Shown here: one piece after another, positions 52,381 through 60,743 of the stretch
How the letters are laid out: the number at the start of each line of letters is the position of its first letter
How positions within the stretch are numbered: position 1 is the first letter of the stretch
NCBI GenBank assembly: GCA_003249035.1
Contig: QBMK01000001.1
Span: 230,745 to 294,744, forward strand
Reading direction: 5' to 3'
DNA: 64,000 nucleotides
DNA from: Pseudanabaena sp.
GTDB taxonomy: Bacteria > Cyanobacteriota > Cyanobacteriia > Pseudanabaenales > Pseudanabaenaceae
The notes under the pieces: generated by a model
Told to the model about the DNA's origin: nothing
Databases searched by the model: none
Seen by the model: the letters and a program-made list of their open reading frames with translations, nothing else
Translations under genes and position numbers: made by a program

Positions 52381-52598
52381 AGATAAAAGCTTAGATGATT
52401 GCGGGTAAATGAGCTTGTAGTCAACTTTAGAGCATTTTTGAGGGCTTTGGAATTTCTTGATATAAATACGCGATCGCTGCTTTTATCTCCTCAAGGCTGC
52501 ACACACTAACCCTTTTCGGCTTTAATATGGTTGTGGTGATCGTAAAAAAAGTTCATAACATCATCACAAACTTATTAATTAATATTAAACAAACTCCT

Positions 52599-53006
52599 AT
52601 GGCTGCTACTTTAAAAGATTTTTTAGAAGAATGTCACACTCTCGGCTTAGTTCGCCTGATCGTCACCAGTGATGCGGGTGTACTAGAAGCAAGGGTAAAT
52701 ATCGAGAAGCTTTTTTACGCGGAACTCCCCAAGGGCAAGTATGCCAATATGCATTCCGAACACATCGAGTTTCACCTAAACATGGACAAAATCACCGATG
52801 TCCGCTTTGAAACAGGCGAAGCCAAACGCGGCAATTTCACCACATACGCCGTCCGCTTCCTCGATGCCGAAGACAAGGCGCAAATGAGTGCTTTCTTGCA
52901 ATGGGGTAAACCAGGGGAATATGCTGAAGGTCAAGTCGAGGCATGGTCTGCTCTCAAAGACAAGTACGGCGAAACTTGGAAGCCTGAGCCTGTTGAGAGT
53001 GTATAG
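52599..53006 (+). CDS. Conserved cyanobacterial protein, possibly ChuX/HutX-like
   Basis: 135 residues from ATG 52599 ('MAATLKDFLEECHTLG'); the track start adds 24 residues with no support. The central pattern 'ARVNIEKLFYAELPKGKYANMHSEHIEFHLNMDKI' resembles the heme-binding ChuX/HutX fold ('GxxGYYNLH...' and a following 'HLRLD'), but similarity is weak by eye. Well-preserved coding, Trp-rich C-terminus. If the link holds, it would bind heme or another tetrapyrrole; otherwise hypothetical. Confidence 0.6.
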   Translation: MAATLKDFLEECHTLGLVRLIVTSDAGVLEARVNIEKLFYAELPKGKYANMHSEHIEFHLNMDKITDVRFETGEAKRGNFTTYAVRFLDAEDKAQMSAFLQWGKPGEYAEGQVEAWSALKDKYGETWKPEPVESV

Positions 53007-53055
53007 GTCATAATTGTTAATATTTCTATCTGCGATCGCACCAGAGGCAAAATCA

Positions 53056-53340
53056 ATGCAACAAACTATTACTAAAGCTCAAGAATCTAGCACCAATATT
53101 TCCTTAAACGATGAGGTGCTAAAAATCTTTGTGAAAATGCCAGATGCTCTCAAGGTCGAGGTTCTGCATTATGCGGAATATTTATTGCATAAGGGAATAG
53201 AAAAATCATCTGGTTCTGCGATCAAAAATGATGAAATAGCCAAGAAAAAGTATAGGCAAGCGGGAACAATGGCAGGGCTAATTTTGATGTCAGATGATTT
53301 TGATGAGCCATTAGCAGAAATTCAAGAGTATATGTATTAA
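53056..53340 (+). CDS. DUF2281 family, antitoxin-like
   Basis: 94 residues from ATG 53056. The C-terminal half has the DUF2281 pattern: 'PDALKVEVLHYAEYLL', then 'RQAGTMAGLILMSDDFDEPLAEIQEYM'. DUF2281 proteins are usually antitoxins encoded next to PIN-domain toxins. No toxin follows here; the next gene 125 bp away is an unrelated nuclease. Probably an orphan antitoxin. Confidence 0.8.
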   Translation: MQQTITKAQESSTNISLNDEVLKIFVKMPDALKVEVLHYAEYLLHKGIEKSSGSAIKNDEIAKKKYRQAGTMAGLILMSDDFDEPLAEIQEYMY

Positions 53341-53465
53341 GTCCCATACTTTTAGAACACATACTCTACTTTGGTTTCTCAATTCTTAATTGTCAGGATA
53401 TATCCGCTATAATCACGAAATTATTTTTTATTTAAATAAGTAGTTAGATTACCAGCACCAAATTT

Positions 53466-54230
53466 ATGGAATATGACAAATTTGAATGTAGCTCAAAAGG
53501 AATTACAGCATTTGGCTATTATAAACAAGATGGTAAATTTGTAGTTTTAAAAGGCTTTCTTGCTGTTGGTGATTCGGAACTTACAGACTCTTTTTTTAGT
53601 CGCGGATACCCAGAAGAAAGACAAAGACTTATTGCTACTAACAAACTACAAAAAAGGTCTAGTGACTACCAATTTACCGAAGATGTGGAGTTTAAGTTTC
53701 CATCTCCAGCAGCATCTATAATTTTAGGAAACAATGAAAATGGTCGCTTAAAATTTAAACCGAATGGTCAAAAAGTTAGAATTGAAGAAAATATAAAGTC
53801 TGTAGACAAAACGATTGTTTTGAAGCCTGATAGTATAAAAATAGTTGAGACTCCCGTGTTGGCTAAACAACCTTTCTTTAAGGAAGAAGACGATGAGCTG
53901 GCTTTCCCTGAAGGAAAAGAGTTTTATCGATTACATAAGTTACAAGAGAGAAGTAAGGCTGTGATCGATTTGGCTAAAAAGAAAGCGAAAGAACGTGATC
54001 CCTTGCTATGTTGCTCAGTCTGCGATTTTTCTTTCTTAAAGAAATACGGCGTTATAGGAGAAGATTTTATAGAGGCGCATCATACTAAACCTTTATCAGA
54101 AACTACAGAAGAAGTAGAAACCAAAGTAGAAGATCTAGCGTTAGTATGCTCGAATTGTCACAGGATGCTCCATAGAAAAAGACCTTGGCTCTCTATATCA
54201 AATTTAAAATCAATTTTGAATGACGAGTAA
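53466..54230 (+). CDS. DUF4357-HNH endonuclease
   Basis: 254 residues. Residues about 5-100 are a DUF4357-type domain ('CSSKGITAFGYYKQDGKFVVLKGF' core and 'FPSPAASIILG'), a predicted nucleic-acid-binding module. The C-terminal part is an HNH nuclease with zinc-binding CxxC ('CCSVCDF'), 'FIEAHHTKPLSE', and 'LALVCSNCHRMLHRKRPW'. The catalytic His pair 'AHH' and second CxxC are intact. No methyltransferase adjoins, so it may be a stand-alone restriction (type IV-like) or mobile-element nuclease. It lies in the toxin-antitoxin island. A-T rich codon use differs from its neighbours. Confidence 0.85.
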   Translation: MEYDKFECSSKGITAFGYYKQDGKFVVLKGFLAVGDSELTDSFFSRGYPEERQRLIATNKLQKRSSDYQFTEDVEFKFPSPAASIILGNNENGRLKFKPNGQKVRIEENIKSVDKTIVLKPDSIKIVETPVLAKQPFFKEEDDELAFPEGKEFYRLHKLQERSKAVIDLAKKKAKERDPLLCCSVCDFSFLKKYGVIGEDFIEAHHTKPLSETTEEVETKVEDLALVCSNCHRMLHRKRPWLSISNLKSILNDE

Positions 54231-54238
54231 CTTTGTAT

Positions 54239-54309
54239 TGCGATCACTGTTTAATTTTTTTGAAGAGGCGATCTCGATTTTGGGTATTGAGAGGGCGATC
54301 GCTGTTTGG
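54239..54309 (+). repeat. Family C spacer repeat, copy 1
   Basis: 'tgcgatcactgtttaattttttt' then 'gaagaggcgatctcgattttgggtattgagagggcgatcgctgtttgga'-like blocks. Three HIP1-like GCGATC cores are spaced by two unique linkers. It separates the HNH gene from hicA. Confidence 0.75.
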
Positions 54310-54327
54310 ATATTGTAAAATCAAATT

Positions 54328-54561
54328 ATGAGCAAGAAAGACAAACTACTTGAACTCCTAAAAAACAGCCCTAACAACGTTACATTTGGAGACATTCGTA
54401 AATTGTTAGAGCTAGAAGGTTTTGATTTAGATAGAATTACAGGAAGTCACCATATTTTCAAAAGAGATGAAATAGTTTTAGTCATCCCAGTCCATAACAA
54501 CCGCGTTAAGTCTGTATATGTTAAAAGAGTTGTAGAACTTATTGAAGGAGAACAATCATGA
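54328..54561 (+). CDS. hicA: HicA toxin (mRNA interferase)
   Basis: 77 residues. The compact double-stranded-RNA-binding-like HicA fold is indicated by 'VTFGDIRKLLELEGFDLDRI' and the catalytic histidine motif 'TGSHHIFKR', followed by 'VIPVHNNRVKSVYVKRVV'. It cleaves mRNA when freed from HicB. It precedes hicB and overlaps it by 4 nt (ATGA), the usual order for this system. Start ATG 54328. Confidence 0.93.
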   Translation: MSKKDKLLELLKNSPNNVTFGDIRKLLELEGFDLDRITGSHHIFKRDEIVLVIPVHNNRVKSVYVKRVVELIEGEQS

Positions 54562-54785
54562 AATATCCAATAGTGATTTATCCATGTGAAGAAGGTGGTT
54601 TTGTCGCTGAAATTCCTGCATTAAAAGGATGTTTAGCTCAAGGTGAAACCCTAGAAGAAACCTTGCAAGAGTTAATTACAGTAAGAACTTTGTGGCTAGA
54701 GACAGCCCACAAGCATGGTCAAAAACTTCCAGACGAAGGTAAGGCGATCGCCAAAGTAAAAGCGTTAAGTGCGATCGCAGTTTGA
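54558..54785 (+). CDS. hicB: HicB antitoxin
   Basis: 75 residues with the HicB fold: 'IVIYPCEEGGFVAEIPALKGCLAQGETLEE' and 'LWLETAHKHGQKLPDEG'. It neutralises HicA. It is of the short type, with no C-terminal DNA-binding domain. Its last few codons ('KALSAIAV') and its stop are formed by a Family C spacer repeat, so the native C-terminus may have been replaced. Confidence 0.93.
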   Translation: MKYPIVIYPCEEGGFVAEIPALKGCLAQGETLEETLQELITVRTLWLETAHKHGQKLPDEGKAIAKVKALSAIAV

Positions 54786-54833
54786 TTTTTTGAAGTGGCG
54801 ATCGCAATTTTCGGTGTTGAGAGGGGCGATCAG
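54771..54833 (+). repeat. Family C spacer repeat, copy 2
   Basis: 'gcgatcgcagtttgattttt', then 'gaagtggcgatcgc', then 'ttgagaggggcgatcagt'. It overlaps the final codons of hicB. Confidence 0.75.
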
Positions 54834-54898
54834 TCTATATTAATAAAGTGACTCTGTTGTTATAATCATTCCTACTACATGAGTGAGTTCCAACCCTA

Positions 54899-55114
54899 AT
54901 GTCAATAACCCTAGAAGAAAGAGTCACAATCCTAGAAGCTGAAATCAATTTGATTAAAAACAAGGTGGAAAGTCCAACTACTAAAGTAAAACCTTGGTGG
55001 GAGCAAATCACAGGAACATTTGCTGATAGCCCAGACTACGACAAAGCCATGCAACTAGGCAAAAAATACCGTGAGTCATTGCGTAAGACATCAACAAGGT
55101 CACGCAAAAAATAG
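54899..55114 (+). CDS. Putative VapB-like antitoxin
   Basis: 71 residues. The N-terminal half is a heptad-like helix ('MSITLEERVTILEAEINLIKNK'); the second half has 'PWWEQITGTFADSPDYDKAMQLGKKYRESLRK', a pattern found in small antitoxins paired with PIN-domain toxins in cyanobacteria. Its stop codon abuts the ATG of the PIN-domain reading frame. A 'gttgttataat' promoter-like motif (54854-54864) lies 35 bp upstream. Confidence 0.8.
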   Translation: MSITLEERVTILEAEINLIKNKVESPTTKVKPWWEQITGTFADSPDYDKAMQLGKKYRESLRKTSTRSRKK

Positions 55115-55537
55115 ATGTACATACTCGATACAGACCATCTCAGCATATTAGATCGTGGTGGGATTAATGCTTAGCGTCTTCTTACTCGATTAGCAAAAGT
55201 CAGTCCTAATCAAGTCTCGGCAACCATCATCAGCTACGAAGAACAGACAAGAGGATGGTTGAGCCACATTTCCAAAGCACGTAACCTTGAAGCGCAAGTT
55301 AAAATTTATAAACAACTCAAAAGACAAATCAACAATTACTGCGCTATCCCCATTATTGATTTTGATATAGATGCCGCGAATGAATTCCAGAGAATTAGAA
55401 AGTTATACCCTCGCCTCGGCACAATGGACTTAAAAATTGCAGCGATCGCGATAGTTAACAATGCGATCGTATTAACCCGCAACACTTCTGATTTTGGGCA
55501 AATTGCTAATTTACAAATAGAAGATTGGACACAGTAA
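55115..55537 (+). pseudogene. VapC-like PIN toxin with in-frame TAG
   Basis: From the ATG at 55115 the frame encodes 'MYILDTDHLSILDRGGINA', a TAG at codon 20 (55172-55174), then 'RLLTRLAKVSPNQVSATIIS' and onward to 'LTRNTSDFGQIANLQIEDWT'. This is an otherwise complete PIN-domain ribonuclease (acidic residues in 'LDTDHLS', 'YEEQTRGW', 'GTMDLKIAAIA' and 'NTSDFG'). Relatives usually carry a Gln at this place (CAG), so a single C-to-T change explains the stop. The track shows only the part after the stop. Inactive unless translation restarts or reads through. Confidence 0.88.
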
Positions 55538-55544
55538 ATTGATT

Positions 55545-55630
55545 ACTGTTTGATTTTTTCAAGAGGTGATCGCAATTTTAGGTATTGAGAGGGGCGATCG
55601 CTGTTTGATTTTTGTGAAGTGGCGATCAGT
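55545..55630 (+). repeat. Family C spacer repeat, copy 3 (extended)
   Basis: 'actgtttgatttttt', 'gaggtgatcgc', 'ttgagaggggcgatcgctgtttgattttt' and a further 'gaagtggcgatcagtg'; about one and a half units in tandem. Confidence 0.7.
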
Positions 55631-55688
55631 GATGATTTTTGACTTTAGAAAATATGCTAATTTAACAAATGTGATGAGATCAATCTAA

Positions 55689-55945
55689 ATGCCAACAGTT
55701 CTATATCTAAAAGGATGGCGATTTTCTTTTATTCAGATGAAGGAAATGAGCCAATTCATATTCACGTTCAGAAAGGAGACAGCGAATGTAAATATTGGCT
55801 AGACATTGATCTATACGAAATTCGTGAGGCTTACTCTTATGGAATGTCATCAAGAGATACAAGGGAAGTCAAGAAGATAATCTTACAAAACTTTGATGAA
55901 ATAGTAGATGAATGGCAAGCATTCAGGAGTCAGCAAAATGGATAA
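55689..55945 (+). pseudogene. DUF4160 protein with probable 1-nt frameshift
   Basis: From the ATG at 55689 the expected N-terminus 'MPTVLYLKGWRF' is read in one frame; 'FFYSDEGNEPIHIHVQKGD' and the rest are in another (the track ORF from 55715). Homologues read 'RFFFYSDEGNEPPHIHV' without a break, so the run 'ttttctttt' at about 55714-55722 seems to have lost one base. DUF4160 proteins pair with DUF2442 proteins in toxin-antitoxin-like modules. Either a real inactivation or a homopolymer sequencing error; an alternative start at 55715 would give a short 76-residue product. Confidence 0.75.
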
Positions 55946-56183
55946 GCAATACAACGTATCGAACATAGATTTTAGTGACGAGTGGATGATTCTATCGATT
56001 AATGAAGAAGCCTATCAAATCCCCATTGTTCAAGCTTCTAAAAAACTCGCTCAAGCAACAGATATTGAACGTAAGATGTACCGCATTTCTCCATCAGGTT
56101 ATGGGATTCATTGGTATGCGATCGACGAAGATCTCACAATTAAAGGACTTATTAAGTTAGCCACAGTTGCCCAAACGGCGTAA
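55938..56183 (+). CDS. DUF2442 family protein
   Basis: 81 residues from ATG 55938, overlapping the DUF4160 stop by 8 nt. The pattern 'VSNIDFSDEWMILSINEEAYQIPI' and 'RISPSGYGIHWYAIDEDLTIKGLI' is that of DUF2442, often the partner (probable antitoxin) of DUF4160. A Family C repeat follows. Confidence 0.85.
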   Translation: MDKQYNVSNIDFSDEWMILSINEEAYQIPIVQASKKLAQATDIERKMYRISPSGYGIHWYAIDEDLTIKGLIKLATVAQTA

Positions 56184-56189
56184 TTAATG

Positions 56190-56265
56190 CGCGATCGCTG
56201 TTTGATTTTTTGTAATGTGGCGATCGCGATTTTGGTTGTTGAGGGGGCGATCACTGTAAAATACA
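56190..56265 (+). repeat. Family C spacer repeat, copy 4
   Basis: 'gcgatcgctgtttgattttt', 'gtaatgtggcgatcgcgatttt', 'ttgagggggcgatcactgt'. It ends the toxin-antitoxin island; the following 180 bp up to dps hold no gene. Confidence 0.75.
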
Positions 56266-56412
56266 AACTTAACTATGTGCTTGGATTTTAGATATATTAG
56301 AGACTAAATTATATGAAAAACAAGAAAATCATGATTTTTCTTATGTGTCAATAACTCCGCAAAGGCTTATTCAATACTAGGTATACTTCTCCAATGGATG
56401 GGATTGTATAGT

Positions 56413-56418
56413 TATAAT
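56413..56418 (+). promoter_or_regulatory. Probable -10 box of dps
   Basis: A consensus TATAAT lies 30 bp upstream of the dps start in an otherwise gene-free region. No good -35 element is seen, as is usual for regulated or stationary-phase promoters of cyanobacteria. Confidence 0.4.
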
Positions 56419-56447
56419 ATAATCAGTACTATCAAATAAATATCAAG

Positions 56448-56960
56448 ATGGGTAAAAACAAAGAAAAATCAACCGATAAAGAGCTATCTGGCTTGATTAA
56501 TATTGGCATTTCTGAAGAGGATCGGATTGCGATCGCTGAAGGGTTGTCACGATTACTCGCAGACACCTATACTCTCTACCTCAAGACCCATAACTTCCAT
56601 TGGAACGTAACGGGACCAATGTTCAATACATTGCATCTCATGTTTGAAGCACAATATACAGAGCTTGCTTTAGCCGTTGACCTTGTTGCAGAAAGAATTC
56701 GCTCCCTTGGTATTCCAGCCCCTGGAACATATTCGGCATATGCCAAACTCACTTCGATCCCCGAAACCGAAGGAGTCCCCAAAGCGACAGAAATGATCAA
56801 ATTGCTCGTAGAAGGGCAAGAAGCTGTCACCAGAACTGCCCGTTCTATTTTCCCGATCGCCGAAAAAGCCAACGATGAACCAACTGCCGATCTTTTAACT
56901 CAACGCCTCCAAGTTCATGAAAAGACCTCATGGATGTTGAGAAGCTTGCTAGAAGAATAA
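56448..56960 (+). CDS. dps: Dps family ferritin-like protein
   Basis: 170 residues, a four-helix ferritin fold. The Dps ferroxidase site at subunit interfaces is marked by '[20 protein letters not shown]' and '[20 protein letters not shown]'. Dps oxidises iron with peroxide, stores it in a dodecamer and protects DNA during stress. The N-terminal 20 residues are Lys-rich and may bind DNA. It carries its own promoter and a strong terminator. Confidence 0.95.
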   Translation: MGKNKEKSTDKELSGLINIGISEEDRIAIAEGLSRLLADTYTLYLKTHNFHWNVTGPMFNTLHLMFEAQYTELALAVDLVAERIRSLGIPAPGTYSAYAKLTSIPETEGVPKATEMIKLLVEGQEAVTRTARSIFPIAEKANDEPTADLLTQRLQVHEKTSWMLRSLLEE

Positions 56961-57001
56961 TCGTAAAATCAAGCCGCGCATTGCGCGGCTTGATTTTACG
57001 A
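56961..57001 (+). terminator. Terminator of dps
   Basis: 19-bp perfect stem 'tcgtaaaatcaagccgcgc' with ATT loop, starting at the base after the stop codon. GC-rich tip as in Family A. Confidence 0.88.
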
Positions 57002-57040
57002 TAGGATTAAGTTTCAAGAACGTAAGCATCTCCATCGAAG

Positions 57041-58222
57041 TTGAATAATTCGCTTTTTTTAATAGGTTTCCCGATATTTTTTTTGCTGCTACAAGTCCCC
57101 GCTACACTTGTGCTGCTCAAACGTCTTAGCAATGCCCGCGATCGCACTGCACCATTATTACCTCTTGAGCTTTCAGTCGAAGCCTCAGCTAAGCAAGATC
57201 CTAAAGTTTCGATTGTCATCCCCACACTCAATGAAATCGATCGCTTGCCGACTTGTTTAGAAGGTTTGCGAGATCAAGCTGCCAAAGAAATTATTGTCGT
57301 AGATAGCCGATCTCAAGATGGTACTCCTGAATATGTGCAGAAATTACAAAAGGATTTCCCGATACCCTTAAAGCTGATTACCGATGATCCTTTACCTGAA
57401 GGTTGGGTGGGTCGTCCTTGGGCTTTGCATACAGGATTTTTAAATAGTGACCCGACTAGTGAGTGGGTACTTGGAATTGATGCCGATACATTACCGCAAA
57501 AGGGTTTAGTCGCCAGTTTTGTGGATCAAGCCACAGTTGATAATTTTGATATTGTGTCGCTATCACCAAAATTTATTCTTAAAACCGCAGGGGAGCAATG
57601 GCTTCAACCCGCGCTATTGATAACGCTCATTTTTCGGTTTGGAGCAACAGGCGATCGCACCCAATTCACGGAGGATCGGGTGATGGCAAATGGTCAATGC
57701 TTCCTATCAAAACGAACCAAATTGGTCGAGTTAAATGGCTATGAACTCGCCAAGTCATCATTTTGCGATGATGTCACCCTCGCTAGAGCAGCCGCTCAAC
57801 GTGGCGCAAAAGTGGGCTTTCTTGATGGCGCAGCATTGATGCAGGTGCGGATGTATACGTCTATGGCAGAAACATGGCGCGAATGGGGGCGATCGCTTGA
57901 TCTTAAGGATGCCTCGACTCCAAACCAAACCTTTGCTGATTGTCTATTACTCACGGCAGTTCAGGGTTTGCCGATACTGATGCTAATGGCACTATCAATT
58001 TGGCAACCAACACCATCGATATTGATGAATCTTTTGTTTTGGCTCAATGCTTTTCTGGTATTTATCCGATGCTTGCTGATGTTTGGCATTCGCACCAGCT
58101 ACACCGAAGTTGGTTTTTGGTTTTGGATATCCCCCCTTGCTGACCCATTCGCGGTAATTCGCATCTGGATTTCGGCACTTACAAAACCTAAAAGCTGGCG
58201 TGGTCGAATATATTCCTCATAA
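57041..58222 (+). CDS. cruG: Carotenoid glycosyltransferase CruG
   Basis: 393 residues, TTG start forced by an upstream in-frame stop. One N-terminal membrane helix, then a GT2 domain (about 55-290: 'VSIVIPTLNEIDRLPTCLEGL', 'VVDSRSQDGT', 'GIDADTLP', 'FCDDVTLARAA') and two to three C-terminal helices ('WRGRIYSS' end). The layout and N-terminus match CruG, which glycosylates the 2'-hydroxyl of myxol. CruF, catalysing the preceding hydration, is encoded at 43048. A general membrane GT2 enzyme is the alternative reading. Confidence 0.8.
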   Translation: MNNSLFLIGFPIFFLLLQVPATLVLLKRLSNARDRTAPLLPLELSVEASAKQDPKVSIVIPTLNEIDRLPTCLEGLRDQAAKEIIVVDSRSQDGTPEYVQKLQKDFPIPLKLITDDPLPEGWVGRPWALHTGFLNSDPTSEWVLGIDADTLPQKGLVASFVDQATVDNFDIVSLSPKFILKTAGEQWLQPALLITLIFRFGATGDRTQFTEDRVMANGQCFLSKRTKLVELNGYELAKSSFCDDVTLARAAAQRGAKVGFLDGAALMQVRMYTSMAETWREWGRSLDLKDASTPNQTFADCLLLTAVQGLPILMLMALSIWQPTPSILMNLLFWLNAFLVFIRCLLMFGIRTSYTEVGFWFWISPLADPFAVIRIWISALTKPKSWRGRIYSS

Positions 58223-58249
58223 GACAAGGGGCTTAAGCCCCTATGTCTT
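58221..58249. terminator. Convergent terminator
   Basis: 'aagacaaggggctt' and 'aagcccctatgtctt' form a hairpin with a bulge, overlapping the cruG stop region and facing the end of the SPOR-like gene. Confidence 0.6.
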
Positions 58250-58252
58250 GAA

Positions 58253-59137
58253 TTAAAAAAATACAACACGGCTATCAAATCCTTGAAGGCGCATTACTTT
58301 GTTGTAAAGATCGGCACTACCACGATCAGGATATGCCCCTACCAAGATAAAAGTTCCACGGCCGGAATTTCTTAGTTGAGCATTAGGCGCAACCGCTTGG
58401 ACTCGTTGCAACTCAGATAATGAGTTCGAGGGGATGATCACTAGAAAGCGTAGTTCCGGTCCAGTGGGAACATTTTGAACTGCTACTTGTGGAATATTTT
58501 GGGGAGGGAATGGCTGATTTTGAGGAGGGAATGGCTGATTTTGTTGGGGAATGGGCTGAGGCGATCGCACAATTTCGATCTGGTTATTATTAGGAAAACC
58601 TGAACCAGGGACATTCGGTAATGGCTCATTTGTCTGCGATGTTGGCATTGGCATCGCTCCCACAGGAACTGGCGCAGAAGAGGTTGGTGGATTATTTGGG
58701 ATAGGAGGAACTGAGTTGGGTGGAATTGCTGAGTTAGGGATTGGAGGTGTTGAACTTATTGGTGCAGAAGGGAAAATAGGCACTTTACCAGGTTCCGATT
58801 TGATCTGTGGGTTCAGTCCAGCTTGACTAAACTGATCGGCGCGTCGTTGAGCAAGATTTAAATTATTGAAGCGGCCTAACTGGACAACCTGTTCACCTGT
58901 ATATAAGCGACTGACAAATGCGTCTGGGGCTAATACCTTTGCTTGTGGTAAATTTGCCACATTGGGTAAATATACGACGTACTGAGTATTATTTGCACTT
59001 GCAGGAGGTGGCACGGAGTCATTTGGGAAAGACTGAGCATTGGCGCTGCCGCTAAAGTTGACAAAGGTGCTAAAACTCAAAAGAGATACGAACCCAAGAG
59101 CAGCGTTACGAAGAGTGTGTTGTGTGTGGAGTCTCAT
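58253..59137 (-). CDS. Exported Pro-rich protein with SPOR-like ends
   Basis: 294 residues. Signal peptide (cleavage near 'SANAQS'). Residues about 48-112 ('TQYVVYLPNVANLPQ', 'VVQLGRFNNLNLAQRRADQFSQAGL') and about 225-292 ('LRFLVIIPSNSLSELQRV', 'FILVGAYPDRGSADLYNKVM') each look like a SPOR-type beta-alpha repeat. They flank a 110-residue linker of Pro, Asn, Gln and Ser, including a tandem 'QNQPFPPQ'. SPOR domains bind denuded peptidoglycan at division sites. A cell-wall-associated periplasmic protein is likely; the exact role is unknown. Confidence 0.75.
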   Translation of the reverse strand: MRLHTQHTLRNAALGFVSLLSFSTFVNFSGSANAQSFPNDSVPPPASANNTQYVVYLPNVANLPQAKVLAPDAFVSRLYTGEQVVQLGRFNNLNLAQRRADQFSQAGLNPQIKSEPGKVPIFPSAPISSTPPIPNSAIPPNSVPPIPNNPPTSSAPVPVGAMPMPTSQTNEPLPNVPGSGFPNNNQIEIVRSPQPIPQQNQPFPPQNQPFPPQNIPQVAVQNVPTGPELRFLVIIPSNSLSELQRVQAVAPNAQLRNSGRGTFILVGAYPDRGSADLYNKVMRLQGFDSRVVFF

Positions 59138-59244
59138 ATGCTTGAGCTGAAGGTAGCAAAAAATGAAATTGGGCGAGATTGTACCATACTCTACAAGACT
59201 GACATAAGCTCTTTTAGTTTTAATTTAGCTTTTAGCCGCTTGTC

Positions 59245-59281
59245 AAAACTAAAGGAGGCGCGAAGCGCCTCCTTTAGTTTT
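59245..59281 (-). terminator. Family A-like hairpin after proA
   Basis: 17-bp perfect stem 'aaaactaaaggaggcgc' with GAA loop, 5 bp beyond the proA stop. Combines the AAAACTAAA arm of Family B hairpin 2 with the GGCGC tip of Family A. Confidence 0.82.
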
Positions 59282-59286
59282 TGGGG

Positions 59287-60612
59287 TTATAAATCTCGAT
59301 GGGTAAAAGCTTTAGCATTAGTCCCTACGTAATCAGCCACAATGTGACCATTGCCCACAAGTCGATATTTATAGGTGACAAGTCCCTCCAAACCAACGGG
59401 ACCACGCGGTGGCATCTTGTTGGTGCTGATGCCCACCTCTGCCCCAAAACCATAGCGGAAACCGTCAGCAAATCTGGTGGAACAATTGTGATATACGCCA
59501 GCAGCATCAATATCACTCGTGAATATATTAGCGATCGCTTGATCCTCAGTAACGATCGCTTCAGTATGCTTGGAGCCGTAGGTAGTGATATGGGTCATTG
59601 CTTCTTCTAAAGAATCAACAATTTTGATGGACAAAATCAAGTCGCAATATTCCATCGACCAGTCTGATTCATCAGCAGAATTGATCGCAATAATTTTTTG
59701 AGTGCGATCGCAGCCTCTTAGTTCTACACCACGTTCTTGCAAGGCAGCTAAAGCTAAAGGTAAAAATTTGGATGAGATCGCACTATGCACCAACATTGTT
59801 TCGATCGCATTACAAGCAGCAGGATATTGGGTTTTGCTATCGACCGCTATCGCCACTGCTTTGTCTAAATCTGCCGACTCATCTACATACAAATGACAAA
59901 CTCCGTCGGCATGTCCGAGAACAGGAATATGGGTATTGGTTTGGATATAGCGGACAAACTGATTGGAACCTCTAGGAATAATCAGATCGATGAGCTTATC
60001 CATTTTTAAGATTGCCAATGTTTCGGCTCGGGTAGTCAATAGCTGCACCACATGTGGCGATACACCGCCATGTTTTATAAATAGCTCTTCTAAAGCCTTA
60101 TACATTACAAAAGAGATCGCTTCGCAGGAATGTACAGCTTCACTACCGCCTTTGAGAATTACGCCATTACCTGACTTAATACCTAACGCGGCAATCTGGG
60201 TAACAGCATCAGGGCGGGCTTCAAAAATCACCCCAATTACGCCCAAAGGACAAGACAAACGCTCTAATACTAGCCCAGTATCTAGTTCACGATGAATTTG
60301 GCGATCGCCGATTGGATCATCAAGGCGGATGACATCGCGCACACCTGCGACCATGCTTTTCAGTTTATTTGCATCCAACTTGAGACGAGCAATCAAAGCA
60401 CTGGGCAATTTGTTCGCATTCGCCGCAGTGACATCCTTTTGATTGGCTGTCAAAATCATTTCAGTTTGCTGCTCTAAGGCGACTGCGATCGCTTCTAATG
60501 CAGTATTTTTCACCGCGCTCGGCAACTTCGCTAATGCGATCGCAGCAGTGCGAGTACGTTGGATCGACTCTAATAAATCTTGTGGCAAATCTATAGATAC
60601 ATTCCCAGACAC
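59287..60612 (-). CDS. proA: Gamma-glutamyl phosphate reductase
   Basis: 441 residues. Reduces gamma-glutamyl phosphate to glutamate semialdehyde with NADPH, the second step of proline synthesis. Motifs: '[38 protein letters not shown]' region (quoted in part), catalytic Cys in '[11 protein letters not shown]', and '[18 protein letters not shown]'. Full length. The glutamate kinase gene (proB) is not in the window. An upstream 130-bp gap separates it from the response regulator. Confidence 0.95.
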   Translation of the reverse strand: MSGNVSIDLPQDLLESIQRTRTAAIALAKLPSAVKNTALEAIAVALEQQTEMILTANQKDVTAANANKLPSALIARLKLDANKLKSMVAGVRDVIRLDDPIGDRQIHRELDTGLVLERLSCPLGVIGVIFEARPDAVTQIAALGIKSGNGVILKGGSEAVHSCEAISFVMYKALEELFIKHGGVSPHVVQLLTTRAETLAILKMDKLIDLIIPRGSNQFVRYIQTNTHIPVLGHADGVCHLYVDESADLDKAVAIAVDSKTQYPAACNAIETMLVHSAISSKFLPLALAALQERGVELRGCDRTQKIIAINSADESDWSMEYCDLILSIKIVDSLEEAMTHITTYGSKHTEAIVTEDQAIANIFTSDIDAAGVYHNCSTRFADGFRYGFGAEVGISTNKMPPRGPVGLEGLVTYKYRLVGNGHIVADYVGTNAKAFTHRDL

Positions 60613-60743
60613 GTTAATCTCTATTACTTTTCGTAGATTATTGCAGTTTTAGAGTAGAGATTTAGTTAACTAATACTAGCAAATCTCCACTATTTTCCTA
60701 TCTTAGTATGAAAAGATCAAAGGTAGAGTGGGCAATGCCGACC

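Noticed and set aside
54239-56265. CRISPR-like array among toxin-antitoxin genes
   Set aside because: The repeats are separated by whole genes, not by uniform spacers, and no cas genes are present.
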